A stretch of DNA of 20,383 nucleotides from a virus: IMG/VR virus record IMGVR_UViG_3300025325_000165, positions 1 to 20,383 of that record. The stretch is one strand, 5' to 3'. Positions 12,953 through 20,059 of the stretch are shown piece after piece. The notes under the pieces are model-generated. The model ran no database searches, had not been told where the DNA came from, and was given only the letters and a program-made list of their open reading frames with translations. Numbering within the stretch: the stretch's first letter is position 1; each line of letters begins with the position of its first letter. A program made the translations under genes and the position numbers.

Positions 12953-13560
12953 ATGTCTGCATTGAGCAACTTCCTAGAGAACGAAGTGTTGGATTAACTA
13001 TAGTCCCTCTGCGTGGTGACGCGCAGAGCAAACCCTGAATATCGGTGGAAGGCTGAGATGCTAACGCCGAGGCACAGGCCGCAAGGCAAGGCCGTAACGA
13101 CTACCAACGGGCGACTCTCTGAGTCGATGGCATAGTCTGGTCTGCAACGAAATGAAGTTGCAGAGTGCGGCAGAAATGACCGCACCCGCAAAAGCGAGTA
13201 ACAAAAACGCATTTGTTCGGAACCGGGACCTACAGCAGCCCGTGCGTCTATGTCGGTCTGGATTCCGGCTCGCCCACCGACACCGGCCCAGGTTCTGAGG
13301 TGAGCGGCGGCGGCTACCTGCGCCAGCGCGCCGTGAACTGGGACGTGGCGGCGGCGGGCGCGACCGAGAACTCCAGCGCGATCACCTTCCCGCAGGCCAC
13401 CGCCTCCTACAACGTCAAGGCAGTCATCCTGATGGACGGATCGACAGTCGCCTGCACGACGAATATGCTATGGTACGGCTTCCTGACCACCTCGCGGCTG
13501 GTGAACGAGAACGACACCTTCGAGATCGCGGCGTCCAGCCTGGATGTGACGATCGCTTAA
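12953..13560 (+). CDS. Phage tail-type structural protein split by a group I intron
   Basis: Exon 1 is 12953-12994 (MSALSNFLENEVLD) and exon 2 is 13210-13560 (HLFGTGTYSSPCVYVGLDSG...). Joined, they give 130 residues with the family pattern ALSN-LEN-LLDH-F--T-Y--P---YV-L----PT--GTG-EVSGGGY, as I recall it from many phage structural proteins. Without splicing, translation stops at the TAA that forms the first bases of the intron, giving only 14 residues. AGGAG lies ten bases before the ATG. Exon 2 alone could be mistaken for a gene starting at TTG13213. The rest is beta-rich and ends in SSLDVTIA. It is probably a virion protein; the exact position is not known. Confidence 0.85.
12995..13209 (+). 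ncRNA. Group I self-splicing intron, ORF-less, 215 nt
   Basis: All core helices can be placed. P1 is exon GGAT (12991-12994) with GTCC (13003-13006), with the required U-G pair at the splice site. P2 is 13007-13013/13022-13028. P3 is near 13033-13035/13109-13111. P4 is 13042-13047/13065-13070. P5 and P6 lie at 13051-13093. P7 is GACTA (13099-13103) with TAGTC (13133-13137). P8 is 13112-13117/13121-13126. P9 is 13141-13148/13157-13164, followed by a hairpin 13165-13170/13180-13185. The intron ends in G13209. The ACGACTA ... ATAGTCTG core recalls the T4 td intron. No endonuclease is encoded inside. Confidence 0.88.
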
Positions 13561-13575
13561 ACAGGTGGGCCGGAC

Positions 13576-13686
13576 ATGGAAAACGACCCGCACACAACTT
13601 GGGTCGCTTTCCTGCTTCTGGGGGAACACAACAATTGTACCCTATCGTGTGAGACTATCAAATGCCCGTCCATGACGTGTGGGTGA
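13576..13686 (+). CDS. Possible 36-residue peptide
   Basis: ATG13576 follows the tail-type gene after 15 bases, with AGGTGG upstream, and runs to a TGA at 13684-13686. The product is cysteine-rich near its end (NNCTLSCETIKCPSMTC) with a short hydrophobic stretch (WVAFLLL). Its last 25 bases overlap the next gene in another frame. It may be real or may only carry translation into the next gene. Confidence 0.3.
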   Translation: MENDPHTTWVAFLLLGEHNNCTLSCETIKCPSMTCG

Positions 13687-14015
13687 TTCATCCCAATCTG
13701 CCGCCGTTCCCGGCCTCAATGGGCCGCGACCGGGTTGACCTGCTGCAACTGAATCTGCCGCAGAACTCAACGGCTTCGCGCATACGCAATATCTGTGAGG
13801 ATTGGTGGGGAGGCGACTGGCCGGGATCGCCGGTGGGCAGAGTGATCAGCGCAAGCAAAGGAATCGGGCGCGGAGATTTGTCAACTTTCACATTCCAAGA
13901 GACACCGCGATCTGATAGCGATAAAGGAGCAAGCCGCGAATTCATCATCTATCCGCCAGCCGTGACACTCGACGAGGCGTTGGCGCTAATCAGTCCGTCG
14001 CGCGTGAGATACTGA
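13662..14015 (+). CDS. Hypothetical virion-type protein (117 aa)
   Basis: The protein starts MPVHDVWVIHPNLPPFPASM and includes RIRNICEDWWGGDWPGSPVG and an ending TLDEALALISPSRVRY. It has no membrane segment or enzyme motif. I do not recognise a family. The stop is one base from the next ATG, in keeping with an operon of structural genes. The ribosome binding site is weak (GTGAG), so translation may depend on the small frame at 13576-13686 that overlaps its start. Confidence 0.6.
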   Translation: MPVHDVWVIHPNLPPFPASMGRDRVDLLQLNLPQNSTASRIRNICEDWWGGDWPGSPVGRVISASKGIGRGDLSTFTFQETPRSDSDKGASREFIIYPPAVTLDEALALISPSRVRY

Positions 14016-14016
14016 T

Positions 14017-14739
14017 ATGGCTATCGCTCTGAACGGCGCGGCGATTTCGGCATCCGCTGGCTCTGGTAGCTTGAATATGCCAGAATGGACGCCGGCCGCA
14101 AACGACTTGTGCATATTCATGGCTGGCTGGCGCGATGCGACGCCCGTATCTTCGTCGGTCAGTGGCAACGGATTGACGTGGGTTCGTTCATTAAGCGTTA
14201 TGAACACGCAGGGTCAGAATGGCTTCCAGGTGTGGTATGCAACCGGCTTAGCGCCGACGACGGGTTGCATCAACTACGACATCACGGGCAATGCGCTGCC
14301 GGTGGTGTGCATTGCACAGCGGTTCAGCGGCGTCAACGTCGGTGCGGCCAGCGCGGGCATTGAGAGGACAGCCAGCAGCATAGGCCCAGCGGTTGACAAC
14401 AACGACATGCTGGAAAATATTACGACGATCACCGATAGCGCCTGGGCCGTCGCTGGCGGCACGCATCGCAGCAGAAATTTTACTGCTCCGAGCGGCGAGA
14501 CAGGCATCTTGGTCAACGCCGTGGGCGGCACAGGTGGCAACCAAACGAAGGTGTCGATGTGGTATCAGAATCCGGGCGCCATTTCGCCGCCGGCGACGTG
14601 TCAGCTGGGCGGGCTGGCCGATCTGTCGGGGTCGGACGACTGGTGCATGGCGATTCTGGACTTGATGCCGACTGCCAGCCTGCTAGTGGCGCGCGTGCCC
14701 CACAAACGGATTCTTGATTTTCCGCATTACAGGATGTGA
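14017..14739 (+). CDS. Beta-sandwich virion protein (240 aa)
   Basis: The composition is rich in S, T, G, N and A, with alternating strands throughout: GAAISASAGSGSLNMPEWTP, NDLCIFMAGWRD, SGNGLTWVRSLS, GFQVWYATGLAPTTGCINY, GGTGGNQTKVSMWYQNPGAI. Patterns such as D-C-I-F-x-A-G and T-G-C-I-x-Y occur in phage appendage proteins of jelly-roll or Ig-like type. A basic C-terminus (VARVPHKRILDFPHYRM) follows. It is probably a virion surface protein; no receptor or enzyme function can be assigned. Confidence 0.6.
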   Translation: MAIALNGAAISASAGSGSLNMPEWTPAANDLCIFMAGWRDATPVSSSVSGNGLTWVRSLSVMNTQGQNGFQVWYATGLAPTTGCINYDITGNALPVVCIAQRFSGVNVGAASAGIERTASSIGPAVDNNDMLENITTITDSAWAVAGGTHRSRNFTAPSGETGILVNAVGGTGGNQTKVSMWYQNPGAISPPATCQLGGLADLSGSDDWCMAILDLMPTASLLVARVPHKRILDFPHYRM

Positions 14740-14742
14740 GAC

Positions 14743-15183
14743 ATGCCCATTTACACGGCCAGGCTTGACGCGACAAGCTTGAGTTCTGCGGCGACGGCGG
14801 TGCAAATCAATGCGCCATCCAATGCGGCTCTCAAGATTCTGCGAGCGTGGATGAGCGTGTGTACCGTCACGTCTTGCGCGCTCCAGGTACGGCTGTCACG
14901 GCGCACGACAGGCGGGACCGGCACATCGTTCACACCGATTCGACACGATTCGTTTGATGTATCCACCAGTGCGACAGCGACGGTGAATCACAGTGTCGAG
15001 GGTACGTTGGGTGACGTGATTATCCGCGACACGTTCAATGCGCTGAATGGCTTCTTGTATCTGCCGATTCCTGAAGAGCGCATTGTTGTGCCGCCGGGCT
15101 GTGCGCTATCGCTGGATTTGCCCGTTGCGCCTGACAACGCCTCGTCGCTGAACGCCGGCATCACCTGGTCTGAGCGGGAGTAG
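14743..15183 (+). CDS. Beta-rich virion protein (146 aa)
   Basis: It starts three bases after the previous stop. Blocks include AVQINAPSNAALKILRAWMS, VRLSRRTTGGTGTSFTPIRH and PIPEERIVVPPGCALSLDLP, with an ending ITWSERE. Such single beta-sandwich domains with a late 'VPPG--L-L-L' strand occur in phage structural clusters. I do not assign a family or position. It is directly followed by the repeat protein gene and may attach to it, which is inference from order only. Confidence 0.6.
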   Translation: MPIYTARLDATSLSSAATAVQINAPSNAALKILRAWMSVCTVTSCALQVRLSRRTTGGTGTSFTPIRHDSFDVSTSATATVNHSVEGTLGDVIIRDTFNALNGFLYLPIPEERIVVPPGCALSLDLPVAPDNASSLNAGITWSERE

Positions 15184-15187
15184 AGAT

Positions 15188-16600
15188 GTGGCGGGCCACG
15201 TATTCAGAGCACCGCCCCACCCTACCCAGCGAGTCCGCAGCGTCGTCGGGCCGCTGTCCCCGCCGCCGCCTGAACTTATTCAGGGCGAGGCGACACTTTC
15301 TGCATTCGGTTCTTTAATATCTGACATACAGGCCACGCTGCGGCCCGATGCTGCATTGGCTGCGTTCGGTTCGCTCACGGCGGACGCCGCGCTCACCATC
15401 CGACACGCCGTCGCGCTGGATGCGTTCAGCGACCTGACGCCTGCGGGCCAAATCACGGCGCGCGGCGACTCGGCGCTGGCGGCGTTCGGGGATCTGGTCG
15501 CGGAGGGCATCAAGAAGATTTCGGGCGCGGTGATTCTGGACGCGTTCGGCGCGCTGACCATAGACCCGGCGCTGACTCTCCGGCCGGACGCCGCGCTCGC
15601 CGCCCTCGGATCGCTGACATCGGACGCGCGGGTCACGCTCCGCCCAGACGCGGCCCTGGCCGCCTTCGGGTCGGTCGTGCCTGACGCGCAGATGACGTTA
15701 CGACCCGATGCTGCGCTGGCCGCATCGGGCGACCTGACTCCCGATGGCGGGCTGCGCATCGCCGGGGATGCGGCGCTGGCCGCATTTGGCGATTTGGTCG
15801 CCGAGGGCATCAAGAAGATTGTCGCGGATGCTGCGCTCGCGGCCTTCGGCAGTTTGATCGCAGATGCTCTTCTGACGCTTCGGCCCGATACGGCGCTGGC
15901 TGCCTTCGGCAATCTGGATGCGGCGGCGCGGCTCACGCAGCGCGACAGTGCGGCCCTGGCTGCGCTCGGATCGTTGGATGCGGCGGCGCGACTCACGCTG
16001 CGCCCCGACCTGATAAGCGCCGCATTCGGTTCGCTCACGGCGGACGGCAGTATCGTCACTCCAATCGAAGTGGCGATGGCCGCGTTCGGCTCACTGACCG
16101 CAGACGGCCAGTTGATCCTGCGCGCGGACGCCGCACTGGCCGCCTTCGGCTTATTGACCGCAGATGTTGGCAAAGTGTTCGGTTCCGCGACATTGGAGGC
16201 GTTCGCTAACTTTGCGCAAACTGGTCAGCTAACACTTTCGGGTGATTCCGCGCTCGCCGCGCTCGGAACGCTGATCTCCGACGGTGCGCTGACGCAGCGC
16301 GAAACGGTATCATTGGCGGGTGTCGGCGCGCTGGATGTCGCATTCCAACTGAGGCTGGGCGGATCGGCGATGCTGGCCGGCATCGGGACACTGACGCCAG
16401 ATGGACGTCTGACGCTGTCGGCGGATGCCGCGCTCGCCGCCCTCGGATCGCTGGTGGCAGCTGGCGACATTCAGATTCAGGATGTGTTTGCGGCGCTTGC
16501 GCTAACGCTGGCGCGCCGAGATTTCGTTCTCAACCTGCGCGACCGCAGCTTGACGCTGAATTTGAATCGCAGGTCAAGAACGATTAGGACAAAGAACTGA
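15188..16600 (+). CDS. Repeat protein, likely fibre shaft (20 x 20 aa)
   Basis: The 470-residue product has a short proline-rich N-terminus, twenty repeats (residues 34-433), and a basic C-terminal tail (RDFVLNLRDRSLTLNLNRRS). The repeat consensus is AALAAFGSLTADARLTLRPD; invariant-like positions are A-L-A-G-L and a late L-x-L. Eighteen repeats are exactly 20 residues, one is 21 and one is 19. The pattern fits stacked beta structure, as in phage fibre shafts or adhesins. The start is GTG15188 with GGGAG upstream; ATG15186 is in another frame that closes early. Its stop overlaps the next start (TGATG). No enzymatic domain is present. Confidence 0.75.
   Translation: MAGHVFRAPPHPTQRVRSVVGPLSPPPPELIQGEATLSAFGSLISDIQATLRPDAALAAFGSLTADAALTIRHAVALDAFSDLTPAGQITARGDSALAAFGDLVAEGIKKISGAVILDAFGALTIDPALTLRPDAALAALGSLTSDARVTLRPDAALAAFGSVVPDAQMTLRPDAALAASGDLTPDGGLRIAGDAALAAFGDLVAEGIKKIVADAALAAFGSLIADALLTLRPDTALAAFGNLDAAARLTQRDSAALAALGSLDAAARLTLRPDLISAAFGSLTADGSIVTPIEVAMAAFGSLTADGQLILRADAALAAFGLLTADVGKVFGSATLEAFANFAQTGQLTLSGDSALAALGTLISDGALTQRETVSLAGVGALDVAFQLRLGGSAMLAGIGTLTPDGRLTLSADAALAALGSLVAAGDIQIQDVFAALALTLARRDFVLNLRDRSLTLNLNRRSRTIRTKN
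15287..16486 (+). repeat. Twenty 60-bp coding repeats
   Basis: Twenty units of about 60 bp encode the 20-residue repeats. Units are diverged except for a few near-copies, for example the two that encode GDLVAEGIKKI (repeats 4 and 9, 300 bp apart) and LDAAARLT (repeats 11 and 12). This suggests growth by duplication of blocks followed by drift. Confidence 0.85.
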
Positions 16601-16926
16601 TGGCGACGACGCTTGAGTTTCGTGACAGCCCGTACGAAATATCGGACGCCGAGCGGCTCGCGCTCGGCTTCGACGTGGCGGACTGGGGCATCACCTGCCC
16701 ACTGTCGCCGTCCGCCGTGATCCTCGACTCGTCCGGTGCGGATTTGTCGGCGTCGCTGTTCGCGGGATCGGCGGCCATCTCGTCTTGTCTAGCGACGTGC
16801 ATCGTCACGCCTCGCATCCAGAGCCTGATCGCGGGCTGCACCTACCGGCTGGAGGTGCGTTGGGAGGACAACCATAGCACGCCGAACCGATTCCAGGCGG
16901 CGTTGACGATCAAGGCGACATCATGA
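16600..16926 (+). CDS. Small virion-type protein (108 aa)
   Basis: The ATG overlaps the stop of the repeat protein (TGATG) and the stop overlaps the next start (ATGA), so three genes are translationally linked. The protein is beta-rich: ALGFDVADWGITCPLSPSAV, ASLFAGSAAISSCLATCIVT, GCTYRLEVRWED. The pattern (a conserved D-x-x-D-x-G-x near the start, Y-R-L-E-V near the end) resembles small Ig-like phage proteins encoded next to fibre and connector genes. No enzymatic motif is seen, and the function is not known. Confidence 0.6.
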   Translation: MATTLEFRDSPYEISDAERLALGFDVADWGITCPLSPSAVILDSSGADLSASLFAGSAAISSCLATCIVTPRIQSLIAGCTYRLEVRWEDNHSTPNRFQAALTIKATS

Positions 16927-17876
16927 TAGCGGAATTGACGGTTGGCAATAAATTTTCAGACACGACTTATGCCATGCCGATACGGAGATCGGTGCCCAGT
17001 CCAAAACAAGCCGATCCAATTGTCGCCTTCGTGCTTTCCGGCGGCGGCGTGCGGGGCGCGGTACAATGCGGAGCGCTCATTGCGTTGAATGAGCGCGGTG
17101 TCACTCCGCATCTCGTCGCGGGTACATCGGCGGGCGCGCTCAACGGCGCGGCCTACTGCCTGATGCCGGGACTGGTCGGCTTGGGGCATCTAGCGACACT
17201 CTGGCGGATGACGAAGCGGGATGATGTGTGGCCCGGCCATCCGCTGTCGTGGGCCTGGCGACTCATCGCGGGCGAGTTGGGATTTGGCCCGAAGCCGCTC
17301 GGCCTGGTGAGCCACACGCACCTGATCGGCTACATTGAAAAGGCGCTGGATTTTGTTGTGGGCCGGCACGATCTCACATTCGCCGATCTCGAAATTCGCC
17401 TGTTCGTGACGGCGGTTGATGTCGTCACTCGCGTCCCCATGATTCTGGGCGATCTCGACGAATCTCTGGTGTTCTCCATCGCGGCGAGCGCGGCCATGCC
17501 GGGCATTTCCGATCCCGTGCCGTTCATGGACACGCTGCTGACCGACGGCGGCGTGGCGAATCCGCTGCCGCTGGACATCGCCATCCAGCGCGGCGCGACG
17601 GAGATATACGCCATCGATCTGTCGGGCGTGGACACTCCGTATCGTCCCACGAACATTCTGGAGAAGCTGCTTGCGGACTTTAATGCGCAACAAATGGAAT
17701 TGGCGGCGCAGGGCATCCGCGACGCGCAGGAGAGCAACATCACGCTGCATCATCTCGACCTGGGTTTTGACGTGGACTTGCTGGATTTCAGCCGGGCGCA
17801 GGAGATGATCGAGTACGGCTACAAGTCCACGAAGGACTATCTCGACAGTCCGCACCCCTTGCGAGTGAGGGAATAG
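16923..17876 (+). CDS. Patatin-like phospholipase
   Basis: This 317-residue protein has the complete patatin catalytic set: the oxyanion-hole loop GGGVRG (residues 40-45), the nucleophile elbow GTSAG with S69, and the catalytic aspartate in DGG (D208-G210). Patatin-like enzymes hydrolyse acyl chains from phospholipids using a Ser-Asp dyad. It lacks a signal peptide or membrane span. It sits between a small virion-type gene and the head-tail connector, with a 4-base overlap upstream and one base before the next gene. It may be a virion protein acting on membranes at entry, or a protein made late in infection; the sequence does not decide. ATG16974 is an alternative start. Confidence 0.92.
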   Translation: MIAELTVGNKFSDTTYAMPIRRSVPSPKQADPIVAFVLSGGGVRGAVQCGALIALNERGVTPHLVAGTSAGALNGAAYCLMPGLVGLGHLATLWRMTKRDDVWPGHPLSWAWRLIAGELGFGPKPLGLVSHTHLIGYIEKALDFVVGRHDLTFADLEIRLFVTAVDVVTRVPMILGDLDESLVFSIAASAAMPGISDPVPFMDTLLTDGGVANPLPLDIAIQRGATEIYAIDLSGVDTPYRPTNILEKLLADFNAQQMELAAQGIRDAQESNITLHHLDLGFDVDLLDFSRAQEMIEYGYKSTKDYLDSPHPLRVRE

Positions 17877-17877
17877 G

Positions 17878-18378
17878 ATGGCCTACGCCTCGGCGAGCGA
17901 TGTCTCCAGCCTGACCCGCAATCTGGTCGGCGGGGAGTCCACATTCACGACCTCCACCTCTCCCACCCTGGCGCAGGTGAACGCCTGGCTCACCGCCGGC
18001 TGCGCCATGATCGAGACGGTCGTCGGCGGCACATCCATCGGCGCGACGCGCACGATCTACGGGTTCGCAGTTGAGGCCAACGCGCTCTACGCGGCCTGGA
18101 TGGCCGAGCGGTCGCGCACGATGGCGGCCACGACGGCGCAGGAGCGCACGCGGGCCGATCAGCTCAGGCGCGACTTCTTTGATCATCTGGGTTGGCTGGA
18201 GAAGTATGGCAACTCGCGCGGCGGCGTGGCGCCGGTCAGTCTGGCCTACGCCGGCGGCATCAGCAAGTCGGACAAGGAGGCTGTGGAGTCCGACGCCGAC
18301 CGAGTCGAGCCTCGCATGCGGCGCGGGCAATTCCGGAATCCAGAGGCGTTGTCGCCAGATGATACAAGCGCGAGTTGA
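17878..18378 (+). CDS. Head-tail connector / head completion protein
   Basis: The 166-residue protein begins YASASDVSSLTRNLVGGEST, then TLAQVNAWLTAGCAMIETVV, followed by a long helix (ANALYAAWMAERSRTMAATT) and RTRADQLRRDFFDHL. This layout of four helices is typical of phage head-tail adaptor proteins of the gp6/gp15 type, which bind under the portal ring. The C-terminal 60 residues are glycine-rich and charged. It follows the patatin gene after one base and its last 20 bases overlap the methyltransferase gene. The distance from the portal gene is unusual and shows that fibre and enzyme genes were placed within the head module. Confidence 0.7.
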   Translation: MAYASASDVSSLTRNLVGGESTFTTSTSPTLAQVNAWLTAGCAMIETVVGGTSIGATRTIYGFAVEANALYAAWMAERSRTMAATTAQERTRADQLRRDFFDHLGWLEKYGNSRGGVAPVSLAYAGGISKSDKEAVESDADRVEPRMRRGQFRNPEALSPDDTSAS

Positions 18379-18931
18379 GGATCGCTGGCCGGCCATATAC
18401 GAAATCAACATCCCGCAGCCGCTGACGGCGGTGGACGGCAATCCGCACATCTGGGAAACGCTGGCGCTGTGCCAGATTGCCGCGACGGTTCCAGCGCGCA
18501 CGATCTTCGAGATCGGGACGTACAACGGCTCGACGGTGACGGCCCTGAGCGCAGTGCCGGGCATCGAGAGGATATGGACGCTCGACCTGCCGCCGAACCA
18601 GGCCCCTGCCCTTCCGCTGGCCGACGGCGATTGGCGCTATCTGAATGCGCCGAAGCTCCCGTTGCCTGCCATAGTCGGACAACTCTGGGGCGACAGCGCG
18701 ACGTTCGACTTCGGGCCATACAAGCGCCGTTGCGACCTGGTATTCGTGATGGGTGCGCACAGCCCGGAGTACATTGAGAACGACCTGGCCGCCGCGTTCG
18801 TGCTGAAATCACCGATGGGCGTGGTCGTGCTGCACACGGGCACGGAGAAACCAATGCGCGATGTATGTCTGAAGTATGATATTTGGCTCATCAGTGCTCG
18901 GATGGCAGTGGTCGATTCATGTGCGAGTTAA
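18359..18931 (+). CDS. Class I SAM-dependent methyltransferase (Methyltransf_24-like)
   Basis: The 190-residue protein contains TIFEIGTYNGSTVTALSAVP (motif I, SAM-binding glycine loop), IWTLDLP (motif II), then DLVFVMGAHSPEYIENDLAA and GVVVLHTGTE. Related proteins have IDGAHSYEYV--D and a later WHD; here the first D is M and HT replaces HD, so activity may differ. Such enzymes often lie beside glycosyltransferases and act on sugars or small molecules; here the next + strand gene is a glycosyltransferase. I chose ATG18359, which overlaps the connector gene. Its stop overlaps the stop of the minus-strand nuclease gene. Confidence 0.75.
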   Translation: MIQARVEDRWPAIYEINIPQPLTAVDGNPHIWETLALCQIAATVPARTIFEIGTYNGSTVTALSAVPGIERIWTLDLPPNQAPALPLADGDWRYLNAPKLPLPAIVGQLWGDSATFDFGPYKRRCDLVFVMGAHSPEYIENDLAAAFVLKSPMGVVVLHTGTEKPMRDVCLKYDIWLISARMAVVDSCAS

Positions 18932-19890
18932 GAAATTGGCAATTCGCCTGTTCGTTCAAAATGAATCAATTCATCTTTACCTATGATGAGAATATGTTTG
19001 TCGGGATGTGCACAGGACACTAACCACATTTTAATTTTATCTTTTTCTCTGAACCATCCTTTTGTCTCTATATAGATAGATAGTGATGGGATGAAGAAAT
19101 CTGGCATATATCTATGATCTTTTCCAGAGGCATCCTTGTACTTAAGCGGCTTGATTTCACCATGAGCCAACCAATCAAGATTGAGTTTGTCGAGCATCAC
19201 GGCAAATCTGTACTCATAAGTGCCTTGCAACTTAACAACTGAATCATCGCGGCGTTTATAATCTATGCGCGGAACATGATATGGTCCACCCTCAAAGGTC
19301 GTATGTGGTTTGAGTCCAGCGAGCTCGCAGGCGCGTACCCAGCTTCCGAATTGTTTCCAGTATACAGCCGTGGAACAATTACCATGTTTCCTGAATTCTG
19401 TATCTGTTGGAGTGTGCCCAATCTCTCGAGCAACGCGCTGAAGTTCATCAATTAGTTGCTCGTCAGTATAGAGATTTTTCCCCTTGTTGTGAGGGTATTG
19501 ACTGCGGATAATCGGAGATTTCTTCTTATGGACAGTGGGTGTCTTAATGCCGAATCTATTTTCTGAGAGATATGGAATATCGGCGAAGCGGTTAGCATGT
19601 TCAACAGAACCAAAACGACGCGCATAAAGAATTGAGCGTCCTGACCATTCAGAATCAATATCTTTTGCAGTTGGACGTCTTTGAAGTTTATGAGCTAAAG
19701 TCAATAGATCGGATAAGGCTTGATCATCTTCAATCTTATTGGGCGGTATCCATCTTCCGCTCCGACGAAAAACATAGCGACAAGACTTTGAACAAAATGT
19801 ATGAGTCTTGCCGAGCATCTGTGAAGCAAGACGGTAAAAGATAGTATTGCAATTATCACATATATATGGAAGCCTTTGGATTTTTCTCAT
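18928..19890 (-). CDS. Homing-type endonuclease with PD-(D/E)XK nuclease domain
   Basis: The 320-residue protein has an N-terminal zinc finger (C11, C14, C33, C37: CDNC ... FCSKSC). Two homing-endonuclease-associated repeats follow (about 56-105 and 143-193), the second being EQLIDELQRVAREIGHTPTD ... FGSWVRACELAGL. The C-terminal nuclease domain (about 222-310) has E226, D264 (MPDF) and E275-x-K277 (IETKG), the PD-(D/E)XK set. Such proteins cut DNA at defined sites and spread by homing. The gene is AT-richer than its neighbours, lies on the opposite strand, and fits exactly between two + strand genes, which points to a mobile insertion. It is led by its own promoter and structured RNA copy 3. 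No intron is recognised around it. Confidence 0.85.
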   Translation of the reverse strand: MRKIQRLPYICDNCNTIFYRLASQMLGKTHTFCSKSCRYVFRRSGRWIPPNKIEDDQALSDLLTLAHKLQRRPTAKDIDSEWSGRSILYARRFGSVEHANRFADIPYLSENRFGIKTPTVHKKKSPIIRSQYPHNKGKNLYTDEQLIDELQRVAREIGHTPTDTEFRKHGNCSTAVYWKQFGSWVRACELAGLKPHTTFEGGPYHVPRIDYKRRDDSVVKLQGTYEYRFAVMLDKLNLDWLAHGEIKPLKYKDASGKDHRYMPDFFIPSLSIYIETKGWFREKDKIKMWLVSCAHPDKHILIIGKDELIHFERTGELPIS

Positions 19891-19900
19891 TGATAATGGA

Positions 19901-19991
19901 ACACCCCATCGGGAAGTCGGTATCGTTGCTTAGGCGAACCGGCCCAATGGGGTGTATGGAAACAAAATACCGAACACCGTTTCGCCTAAGC
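19901..19991 (-). ncRNA. Pseudoknotted leader RNA, copy 3 (undescribed family)
   Basis: Read on the minus strand from 19991. Helix B is 19982-19991 with 19928-19937 (10 bp, 12 with flanking TT/AA). Helix C is 19967-19973 with 19917-19923 (7 bp). Helix A is 19948-19955 with 19901-19908 (8 bp). The second strand of A is GGGGTGT, ten bases before the nuclease ATG, and is the only purine-rich stretch near it. Folding of helix A could therefore hide the ribosome binding site. The layout matches the copies at 251-340 and 11907-12001. Confidence 0.78.
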
Positions 19992-19997
19992 AAGTAC

Positions 19998-20026
19998 ATT
20001 ATAAGTCCAATTCTGATGGGAGTCAA
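19998..20026 (-). promoter_or_regulatory. Promoter of structured RNA copy 3 and nuclease gene
   Basis: On the minus strand: TTGACT (20026-20021), 17-bp spacer, TATAAT (20003-19998), then six bases to helix B at 19991. This is close to consensus and allows expression of the nuclease independent of the phage operon. Confidence 0.82.
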
Positions 20027-20059
20027 TGGGATTGGGCAATATGAAAGAGGGTGATTTGA

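Noticed and set aside
13213-13560. A separate gene starting with TTG at 13213.
   Set aside because: There is no ribosome binding site, the first residues are the middle of a known protein start, and the group I intron explains the gap.
15280-16173. Long minus-strand frame of 297 codons.
   Set aside because: It is the antisense shadow of the repeat protein gene; its regularity comes from the 60-bp repeats and it has no ribosome binding site or gene context.
15287-16486. Repeat array as a CRISPR.
   Set aside because: The units are contiguous, diverged, 60 bp long and coding, with no spacer structure.
19901-19991. Assignment of the three-copy RNA to HDV-like ribozymes or group I introns.
   Set aside because: HDV-like ribozymes have P2 directly after P1 and a 7-bp P1, while here 26-32 bases separate B from A and B has 10 bp. 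A group I core needs P4-P6 between P3 and P7, for which there is no room.
18928-19991. Reading the nuclease plus RNA as an IscB or TnpB type RNA-guided system.
   Set aside because: The protein has no RuvC or HNH domain; its motifs are PD-(D/E)XK with zinc finger and homing-associated repeats. RNA guidance would be speculation.
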